Source: HRBIN01 sp038891515 (GTDB lineage: Archaea > Thermoproteota > Nitrososphaeria_A > Caldarchaeales > Caldarchaeaceae). From it: a stretch of 17,901 nucleotides of DNA. Positions 1-5,703 of this stretch are shown piece by piece; position 1 is the stretch's first letter, and each line of letters starts with the position of its first letter. The notes beneath the pieces are model-generated. The model had not been told where the DNA came from. It searched no databases and saw only the letters and a list, made by a program, of their open reading frames with translations. The position numbers and the translations under genes were made by a program. The DNA is taken from the NCBI GenBank assembly GCA_038891515.1, contig JAWAEB010000030.1, forward strand, positions 1-17,901. Direction: 5' to 3'.

Positions 1-2
1 GG

Positions 3-236
3 TTCATGGAGATGGTCAGGGATAGGTGCTCCAATAACCCGACCGTCTATACCGATAGGGGCCCCTGGTACAAATGGCCCATTAAGGTCCTCAGGATGAG
101 GAGGAGAATAGAGGCGTTCGGCAGGAGGAACACGATAGAGTCATGGTTCAGCGAGCTGAAGAGGAGGATAAGACAGTTCAACACATGCTTCCCAACACAC
201 AGGCCTAAGGTATCGGAGAAGTGGATAAGGTCATGA
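3..236 (+). CDS. Transposase, C-terminal fragment (IS6-like, DDE type)
   Basis: This is the last 77 codons of a transposase. The reading frame is open to the left edge, so the ATG at 6 is probably internal and the true start lies outside the window. Early in the fragment is a TDRGPW motif that fits the second catalytic Asp of a DDE transposase. The segment RRNTIESWFSELKRR carries the final catalytic Glu followed by the basic helix. Haloarchaeal IS6 transposases have a very similar RN-x-VER-x-F-x-E-x-KRRT tail followed by an aromatic/Pro stretch, which is the basis for the family call. The stop codon at 234-236 almost touches the terminal repeat, as in compact IS elements. Whether the full copy is active cannot be judged. 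Confidence 0.75.
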   Translation, partial: FMEMVRDRCSNNPTVYTDRGPWYKWPIKVLRMRRRIEAFGRRNTIESWFSELKRRIRQFNTCFPTHRPKVSEKWIRS

Positions 237-238
237 GT

Positions 239-258
239 GGCCTTAAGTTGACAGTCCC
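239..258 (+). repeat. Terminal inverted repeat, right end of IS copy 1
   Basis: The sequence GGCCTTAAGTTGACAGTCCC is the exact reverse complement of 17776-17795. The match stops at both sides (238 and 259 do not pair), which marks the element end at or near 258. Confidence 0.85.
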
Positions 259-261
259 GTG

Positions 262-282
262 TTATTATGATATATATATTAG
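262..282 (+). promoter_or_regulatory. TATA-type promoter of sufB
   Basis: An AT-rich block with TATGATATATATATTA lies about 30-40 bases before the ATG at 308. This spacing allows transcription to start roughly 5-15 bases ahead of the gene. It begins directly after the IS end, so the IS insertion left the TATA element but replaced everything upstream of it. Confidence 0.6.
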
Positions 283-307
283 ACGGGATAACGGCGTTAT
301 ATTGACA

Positions 308-2725
308 ATGACAGAAAAAAGCATCCTCGACATAGACTACAGCAGATACAACTTCAGAGACCCGGAGCAGTACCTCTACAAATCGAGACCAGGCCTATCA
401 GCCGAAGTCGTAGAGGAGATATCACGCCTAAAAGATGAGCCTGAATGGCTTAGAAGATTCCGAATCAAGTCATATGAATTATTCCTCCGCAAGCCCATGC
501 CCCTCTGGGGGGGAGACCTATCAAGAGTCGATTTCGATGGCATATACTACTATGTCAAGCCTAGCGACGGAAAAGCCAGAAGCTGGGACGACGTGCCGGA
601 ATATATAAGGCGGACATTCGACAGGCTAGGCATACCCGAGGCGGAGAGAAAGTTCCTCGCGGGGGTTGGGGCTCAGTACGAGTCCGAGGTTGTGTATCAC
701 AACCTTCAGAAGGAGCTGGAGAAGAAGGGCGTGATATTTGTTGATCCGGACACCGCCTTCAGAGAGTATGCCGACATCTTCAAGCCGTATTTTGGGAGGG
801 TGGTCCCACCCGAGGACAACAAGTTCGCAGCGCTCAACAGCGCAGTATTCAGCGGCGGCAGCTTCATCTACGTACCTGAGGGTGTGGAGATCGAGTATCC
901 GCTTCAAGCATACTTCAGGATAAACGCAGCTAACATGGGCCAGTTCGAGAGAACACTCATCATAGCCGAGCCCCACAGCAAGGTCCATTATATTGAAGGC
1001 TGTACTGCACCCATATATTCGAGCTCCTCACTTCATACCGCAGTCGTGGAGATCATAGCTAGGAAGGGTGCCTATGTGAGGTATACGACGCTTCAGAACT
1101 GGTCCACCGACGTGTATAATCTTGTCACCAAGAGGGCGCACGCCTATGAAAATGCCGTCGTCGAATGGGTTGACGCCAACATAGGCTGCTTAGACCCCGA
1201 CACCATAGTTTACATGAACAACGACGTAAAACGTATCAGAGATGTGGAAGTAGGTGATACTGTCTACACTTTAGGACCCGATCTGAGGATAAAGTCTTCA
1301 AGAGTCGTTGGGAAAAAGGTTAACCCTCCTAGGCTAGTGTACAGGTTGGTTACCGCCAATTATAGGGAAGTTATAGCCACCGATAATCATCCTTTTCTGC
1401 TTCTGAAGAAGGTGGGAAGGTTCTACAAACTGTCATGGACAATCCTCAAGGATATCAAAGTAGGTGATCTAGTTGGTGTTGTCGGTAGAATTCCAGACAG
1501 GGGAACACCTCACAAGATATCATTCAAGCCTCGTGAAAAAGGCAAGCCAATATCGTGGCCTCTGGAGACTACAGAGGAGCTGATGTGGCTGATAGGGTTC
1601 TACTTGGGCGATGGATACGTAGATGGAAATAGCCGTGTCTGTTTCGCCGTCCCGTTGGATGACAGCTCTTCTGGAAAAGTCGAGATGTTGCTCAGAGACT
1701 TGTTTAACGTAAAGCCGACAAGGAGGGGGGTTGTGCTACGGGTCAACTCTACAAACTTGGTCAGGTTTCTTACATCGTTAGGGCTGGCGGGGAGGGCTAG
1801 AGAGAAGAGAATCCCCGGCTGGGTGTTTAAACTGCCGCGTCTGCAAAAGATGGCCCTTATAGAAGGCTATATAGCTGCAGACGGGTACATAAGAAACGGA
1901 CATAGAAATATCAGCGTATGCAGTGTCAACAAGAAGCTGCTTGAGGACTTGAAAACGCTTGCTATATCATGTGGTTTGAACCCGCTCAAAATAAGCAGGT
2001 GGCGTAGAAGGGAGAAGAAACCGCTGGGTAAGAAGTTGAAGACATATACCCATTACTCCCTGTATTTCGGCGATATCATACCCGATTCGGAGGTATATTT
2101 TGTCCCGGTGATAGCTGTCAAGCCGGCTGGAACAAGGGTCACCTACGACATCGAAGTGGAGGGGACAGCCAATTTTATCGCTCAGGGATTGATAGTCCAT
2201 AACAGTAGGGTGACGATGAAGTATCCGAGCGTGTATCTTTTGGGACGTGGTGCTAGGGCTGAGATTTTATCTGTAGCTTTTGCTGGGCGTGGGCAGCATC
2301 AGGATACTGGCGCCAAGGCTGTTCACCTCGCTCCTGATACTACATCCCGTATCACTTCCAAGTCTGTCTGTAAGGATGGTGGACGCACTTCTTACAGGGG
2401 TTTGCTGCATGTGGCTAAGGGTGCTAAGAGGGTTAAGTCCAGTGTGAGATGTGATGCGTTGATACTTGACGACCGGTCGAGGACTGACACCTACCCCTAT
2501 AATGAGATTAATGAGGAGGATACGACGGCGACGCATGAGGCTAGTGTAGGTAAGATTGGTGAGGACCAGCTCTTCTACCTGATGAGTAGGGGGCTCTCGG
2601 AGCAGGAGGCCCTCAACATGGTGGTGCTGGGCTTCCTCGAACCTTTCACCAAGACCCTTCCCATGGAGTATGCCGTGGAGTTCAACAGGCTTATTGAGCT
2701 GGAGATGGCTGGCTCGGTTGGATGA
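308..2725 (+). CDS. sufB: Fe-S cluster assembly scaffold SufB, interrupted by an intein
   Basis: SufB forms the SufBCD scaffold with SufC and SufD and assembles Fe-S clusters in the cytoplasm. Without the intein the product is 466 residues, the usual SufB length. Exteins are 308-1186 (293 residues) and 2204-2725 (173 residues). They join as EWVDANIG-SRVTMKYPSVY, a well-conserved SufB stretch. The C-terminal extein keeps the VRCDAL cysteine (codon 2450-2452, the counterpart of the essential E. coli Cys405), the THEAS-x-x-KI-x-EDQLFY block and the GF-x-EPF tail. The frame is open upstream to a GTG at 221, but that part runs through the IS terminal repeat, so ATG 308 just after a TATA box is preferred. 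No sufC or sufD is in the window; the upstream neighbour is an IS element. The 3' end overlaps the convergent DUF192 gene by 35 bases. Confidence 0.95.
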   Translation: MTEKSILDIDYSRYNFRDPEQYLYKSRPGLSAEVVEEISRLKDEPEWLRRFRIKSYELFLRKPMPLWGGDLSRVDFDGIYYYVKPSDGKARSWDDVPEYIRRTFDRLGIPEAERKFLAGVGAQYESEVVYHNLQKELEKKGVIFVDPDTAFREYADIFKPYFGRVVPPEDNKFAALNSAVFSGGSFIYVPEGVEIEYPLQAYFRINAANMGQFERTLIIAEPHSKVHYIEGCTAPIYSSSSLHTAVVEIIARKGAYVRYTTLQNWSTDVYNLVTKRAHAYENAVVEWVDANIGCLDPDTIVYMNNDVKRIRDVEVGDTVYTLGPDLRIKSSRVVGKKVNPPRLVYRLVTANYREVIATDNHPFLLLKKVGRFYKLSWTILKDIKVGDLVGVVGRIPDRGTPHKISFKPREKGKPISWPLETTEELMWLIGFYLGDGYVDGNSRVCFAVPLDDSSSGKVEMLLRDLFNVKPTRRGVVLRVNSTNLVRFLTSLGLAGRAREKRIPGWVFKLPRLQKMALIEGYIAADGYIRNGHRNISVCSVNKKLLEDLKTLAISCGLNPLKISRWRRREKKPLGKKLKTYTHYSLYFGDIIPDSEVYFVPVIAVKPAGTRVTYDIEVEGTANFIAQGLIVHNSRVTMKYPSVYLLGRGARAEILSVAFAGRGQHQDTGAKAVHLAPDTTSRITSKSVCKDGGRTSYRGLLHVAKGAKRVKSSVRCDALILDDRSRTDTYPYNEINEEDTTATHEASVGKIGEDQLFYLMSRGLSEQEALNMVVLGFLEPFTKTLPMEYAVEFNRLIELEMAGSVG
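1187..2203 (+). other. SufB intein with LAGLIDADG homing endonuclease
   Basis: This is an in-frame protein-splicing element of 339 residues. The splice signals are complete: Cys1 (CLDPDTIVY), the block B motif TDNHP with Thr65 and His68, the block F segment YDIEVEGTANFIAQG, and a C-terminal His-Asn followed by Ser as the first C-extein residue. An inserted endonuclease has two LAGLIDADG helices, LIGFYLGDGYV (about residues 135-145, Asp142) and LIEGYIAADGYI (about 224-235, Asp232). Both catalytic acids are present, so it may still cut DNA. Splicing should yield intact SufB. The insertion point lies between Gly and Ser in a conserved SufB loop, typical of inteins in essential proteins. Confidence 0.95.
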
Positions 2726-3227
2726 AGGCCACCACATCACCCAACCCCACACCTAACTCCCTGACAAGCCCCGCCCTCACCTCTAGGACGTATTTGGCGT
2801 CAGCGTTTGGAGCGTAGGTTTCGCAGACACTAGTACATGGCTGAGCATCCTCAACCACATAGACTATCACACCATCCTCATCCATCCAGATGATGTCAAT
2901 GGGGAAGAGCATCCCATACATCCAGAACGAGTGACGTCCCGCCCGCTCAAAGACGAATAGCATACCCCAGCCTTCCTCAAGTCCTGTCCTACCGGAGAGG
3001 CCGCGGCCTCGCTCCGTTGGGTCATCCGCTATCTCCACGGAGATTTTGACTCCGCCCACTATTATGTGTGGTCCGATTGCTTCAGTGACGGTTGTGAATG
3101 TTTTGGTATGTGATGTGGAGGTGGTACCAGCCGTGGTGGTGGTGTTTTCCTCCCTCAGTGACGGGTATAGAATTAGGGCTATGAAGAGGGCCACTATCAT
3201 GGCTATCCATATGGGTGGGCGGCTCAA
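2691..3227 (-). CDS. DUF192 family protein, membrane-anchored and extracytoplasmic
   Basis: This is a 178-residue protein of a widespread family of unknown function. Residues 1-22 form a hydrophobic segment (IWIAMIVALFIALILYP) that is a signal or anchor. A Thr/Ser-rich linker follows at about residues 28-48, which could be glycosylated outside the cell. The DUF192 domain fills the rest, with its marks D-x-x-ERGRGLSGR, a GMLFVF strand, SFWMYGM and PIDIIW, and ends with YVLEVRAG. A CTSVC pair sits between the last two strands. The start is TTG; it overlaps the TGA stop of the upstream isocitrate lyase-like gene as TTGA, so the two are probably translationally coupled. The 3' end overlaps sufB antisense by 35 bases. 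Function is unknown. Confidence 0.85.
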   Translation of the reverse strand: MSRPPIWIAMIVALFIALILYPSLREENTTTTAGTTSTSHTKTFTTVTEAIGPHIIVGGVKISVEIADDPTERGRGLSGRTGLEEGWGMLFVFERAGRHSFWMYGMLFPIDIIWMDEDGVIVYVVEDAQPCTSVCETYAPNADAKYVLEVRAGLVRELGVGLGDVVAFIQPSQPSPAQ

Positions 3228-4177
3228 GCTTTTCCAGCCCTTCCATATCTCTCCTCTAAGATGGATGGTGGCAGATACTCCTCCTCCAGCTTCTTGAATT
3301 TCTCGAACTCGCCAACAGTGTGATGGTTCTCGGTGGGATGGCCTGTCTTAAGCTCCTCCAGCCTCCACTGGGCCTCCTCCTTTTTTTTCAGCAGATCATC
3401 CAGAAAATTCCAGACAGCGTACATCTCAGCATGTATAGCGCCCATACTCACGATTATGAGCTTATACCCCATCCCAGCGATCCTCTCGAAGGTCAGCCTG
3501 TGTCTGCTTCTTGACCATTTGAAGGATGATGAGTAGTTGAAGACAAGGGGTATGCTTGGGTATTCCCTGTGGATGCTCTCTGCAAACTTCTCAGCCTCAG
3601 CCACTTGGTCGGGTGAGCTGAACTCACACCAAACCATATCCGCCCCTGCACCAGCATATGCAAGACCTCGTCTTATCGCCTCATCCAAGCTTCCGCCCAC
3701 AGCCCCAAAGGCATCTGTCCTGGCGATTATCACGAAGTCGGGGTCCTCCCTAGCCTTGATGATGGCTTTAAACTTGAGAACAGCCTCGTCGAAGGGTAGG
3801 ACCATCTTACCAATCAGATGCCCGCATCTCTTGGGCCCTTTCTGATCCTCCACATGTATTCCTGCGACCCCCGACTTTTCAAACTCCCTCACAGTCCTCA
3901 TGGCGACGATGGCACTTCCATAGCCGTCATCCGCATCAGCTATCACGGGTATGTTGACCGCCGAGCTTATCTGACGTGCGATGGCGACCATCTCGGCCAT
4001 GGAGAGGAGACCTAGGTCGGCCTTACCGAGATAGCCTAGTGAAGCTGAGTAACCGCTCAGATAAGCTAGCTTGAAGCCCACCATCTCGGCTAGCTTGGCC
4101 TGCAGGGGCGTGTAAACCCCAGTTGTGTAGGTGTATGGCTGTGTCCTAAGAAGCCTCCGAAGCTCTGCTCCTCTCAA
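3224..4177 (-). CDS. Isocitrate lyase / PEP mutase family enzyme, AceA-like
   Basis: This 317-residue TIM-barrel protein belongs to the isocitrate lyase superfamily, whose lyases cleave a C-C bond next to a carboxylate using Mg2+ and a catalytic Cys. The signature KRCGH (Cys118) follows HVEDQ, and DADDGYG supplies metal ligands. The length matches 2-methylisocitrate lyase (about 300 residues), but two regions resemble true isocitrate lyase more: ADMVWCEFSSPD-x-x-EAEKFAE and FNYSSSFKW, the counterpart of its YNCSPSFNW loop. It is therefore best called a short isocitrate lyase-like enzyme; methylisocitrate or dimethylmalate lyase remain possible. No malate synthase or methylcitrate genes are nearby. 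The start is TTG at 4177, about 28 bases after a TATA-like box. The gene continues into the coupled DUF192 gene. An A8 run in the message (3379-3386) encodes LLKKKEE. Confidence 0.85.
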   Translation of the reverse strand: MRGAELRRLLRTQPYTYTTGVYTPLQAKLAEMVGFKLAYLSGYSASLGYLGKADLGLLSMAEMVAIARQISSAVNIPVIADADDGYGSAIVAMRTVREFEKSGVAGIHVEDQKGPKRCGHLIGKMVLPFDEAVLKFKAIIKAREDPDFVIIARTDAFGAVGGSLDEAIRRGLAYAGAGADMVWCEFSSPDQVAEAEKFAESIHREYPSIPLVFNYSSSFKWSRSRHRLTFERIAGMGYKLIIVSMGAIHAEMYAVWNFLDDLLKKKEEAQWRLEELKTGHPTENHHTVGEFEKFKKLEEEYLPPSILEERYGRAGKA

Positions 4178-4197
4178 ACCAATAATACACTATCCCT

Positions 4198-4214
4198 ACA
4201 ATTACTTAAACCCT
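4198..4214 (-). promoter_or_regulatory. TATA-type promoter of the isocitrate lyase-like gene
   Basis: On the minus strand the sequence reads GGTTTAAGTAATTG, an archaeal TATA element centred about 29 bases before the TTG start at 4177. That spacing predicts a leaderless or nearly leaderless message. Confidence 0.5.
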
Positions 4215-4459
4215 AAGAGACTTCAGAGATGAGACGGCTCTTCTGATTTGCTGAGCTACTTCCCTCGGGTTAGTCTGAGAGATCCTCCAGCGCTTTTAAG
4301 TACCCTTCTTTATATGCTAGGTATGTGTCAGTCCTCTTCCAAGAGCTTTGCTAAGGACTGCGAATTTTCCTCTAAAAACCTGTCAACCAGAGGAGCGGCT
4401 GGGAGTGGTCGGGCTCTCAGAAGGCATAGGGGACAGATAATGATGAGAAAACGCTCACA

Positions 4460-4474
4460 AAGATATATTTTTAT
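4460..4474 (+). promoter_or_regulatory. TATA-type promoter of the luciferase-fold gene
   Basis: AGATATATTTTTATG is centred about 35 bases before the TTG at 4502 and 44 bases before the ATG at 4511. It is the strongest TATA element in this gap. Confidence 0.5.
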
Positions 4475-4501
4475 GTGTAGTGTTTGTTCTGCTGACCGTC
4501 A

Positions 4502-5575
4502 TTGGAACCCATGCTACGAGAGTTTGGATACCATATCGTGACCTCCATCTACTCCATTAACAAGGTACTCCAGCTAGGCATGTTGTTGGATAAGCTTTCC
4601 TTCGATCACATACGTATTGGCGACCATGTTTTAATCCCCAACCCAGATGCCCAATACCCCAACGCACAAACGATACTTAGTGCGCTGGGTGCGTTAACAA
4701 AGTCTGTAAAACTGGCAACCGCTGTCACGGATAGTTATAGGAGGCACCCGGTCGAGATTGCCCAAGCTATAGCCACTCTGGATATCCTCACCAATGGTCG
4801 TGCAGTTCTTGGGATCGGGGCGGGGGAAGAGATGAACCTTAGACCGTTTGGAATTGAGTGGTCACAGCCATTACGACGTCTAAGAGAGGCTGTTGAAGTT
4901 ATTCGACGGCTATGGATGGCCAGCTCTAAACAGCGAACCAACTATGAGGGGAAGATATTCAAGTTGACTAATGCATATCTTCAGGTCAGCCCCATTCGGA
5001 GGCCACAGCCTCCAATCTACATTGGTGCGGCGGGGCCTAAGAGCCGGGAGCTAGCTGGCGAGATAGCGGACGGTTGGATTGCTGTGGCTGTTGAATCACC
5101 TAAAACTCTCAAGAGACATCTAGCCGACTTGGAGAGGGGGGTTAGGCGGTCGGGCCGCAATATGGAAAAAATAGACGTCGACATAACTATATACACGGAT
5201 ATAAGTGAGGGCTCGGAGTCACGCCGAATGGTGGAGCGGGCAGCAAAATACATGCTGATACAGCAGAGGGAGGTTCTTAAGGAGCTTACCGGGTTGGATG
5301 TACCTGAGCACCTTTCATTACAGAGACTCGACCCCACAGACCCGGCGTCAGCAACATCGCTGGAGGAGTTCGCCGCAAAGATACCGTCCAGCGTTGTAGA
5401 GGAGATAACCGCCCTAGGCTCCCCCGAGGATTGTATAAGAAAGATTGAGGCCTTTCTGAAATCGGGGGCCACCAGCATCACTGTCTGTTGTCTGAGAAAT
5501 GAGCCTGAGAAGGTTATTGATGCCTACGCCAAGGACATACTGCCATATCTTCGTGAGACCTACGGCGGTCGTTAA
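4502..5575 (+). CDS. Luciferase-like (LLM) flavin/F420-dependent oxidoreductase
   Basis: This protein of 354-357 residues has the bacterial luciferase-like TIM-barrel fold used by F420-dependent methylenetetrahydromethanopterin reductase, F420-dependent alcohol and glucose-6-phosphate dehydrogenases, and FMN monooxygenases. Visible marks are HPVEIAQAIATLD with GRAVLGIGAGEE (about residues 80-110), the segment around EAVEVIRRLW, and PPIYIGAAGPKSRELAGEIADGW (about 176-198), which forms part of the cofactor phosphate site. The C-terminal GSPEDCIRKIEAFLKSGA is typical of the Mer-like branch. F420 is more likely than FMN in an archaeon, but the substrate cannot be read from the sequence. The start could be TTG 4502 or ATG 4511; the latter gives MLREFGYHI and fits related proteins better. 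It is followed by a convergent copper ATPase gene after 128 bases. Confidence 0.85.
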   Translation: MEPMLREFGYHIVTSIYSINKVLQLGMLLDKLSFDHIRIGDHVLIPNPDAQYPNAQTILSALGALTKSVKLATAVTDSYRRHPVEIAQAIATLDILTNGRAVLGIGAGEEMNLRPFGIEWSQPLRRLREAVEVIRRLWMASSKQRTNYEGKIFKLTNAYLQVSPIRRPQPPIYIGAAGPKSRELAGEIADGWIAVAVESPKTLKRHLADLERGVRRSGRNMEKIDVDITIYTDISEGSESRRMVERAAKYMLIQQREVLKELTGLDVPEHLSLQRLDPTDPASATSLEEFAAKIPSSVVEEITALGSPEDCIRKIEAFLKSGATSITVCCLRNEPEKVIDAYAKDILPYLRETYGGR

Positions 5576-5703
5576 CTCTGATGTTCAAAGCTCCAGAGCC
5601 ACAGCGGTTGGGACAACCATCCTATCTCACGTTATGTTCCGTATGACAGCCTCGACACAACCAAAAACTGGCGCACTCCAATAATACTAGGAAAGTTACT
5701 CGT

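Larger units (their letters stand above)
1..258 (+). mobile_element. Right end of an IS6-like insertion sequence
   Basis: This is the 3' part of an insertion sequence cut off by the window edge. It holds the C-terminal part of a DDE transposase read on the plus strand, whose stop codon ends two bases before a terminal inverted repeat at 239-258. The same 20 bases appear in reverse complement at 17776-17795, so the element boundary is well supported. The IS6 assignment rests on the transposase tail and on a repeat that begins GGGACTGT, similar to the GG-ACTGT starts known from that family. The element ends only about 10 bases before the TATA box of sufB. Confidence 0.8.
4178..4501. other. Intergenic region between divergent genes, no convincing gene
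   Basis: This stretch of 324 bases separates the isocitrate lyase-like gene from the luciferase-fold gene. It holds a TATA element for each side (near 4206 and 4467). A further AT-rich pair, CTTTTAAGTAC and CTTTATATGC (about 4294-4318), looks promoter-like but leads to no recognisable gene. An open frame through 4248-4541 has no recognisable product and runs into the next gene in another frame. Confidence 0.5.

Noticed and set aside
221..307. Extended SufB start at GTG 221
   Set aside because: These 29 codons run through the IS stop codon and terminal repeat and include the TATA box; SufB homology begins after ATG 308.
3379..3386. T8 run as a transcription terminator
   Set aside because: It lies inside the lyase-like coding sequence and encodes consecutive lysines on the other strand.
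4440..4495. Possible C/D box guide RNA (ATGATGA at 4440-4446, CTGA at 4492-4495)
   Set aside because: No internal D' and C' boxes or terminal stem were found, and the span covers the TATA box of the next gene.
4248..4541. 97-codon open frame in the 4178-4501 gap
   Set aside because: No recognisable motif, a residue mix unlike the neighbours, and overlap with the start of the luciferase-fold gene in another frame.
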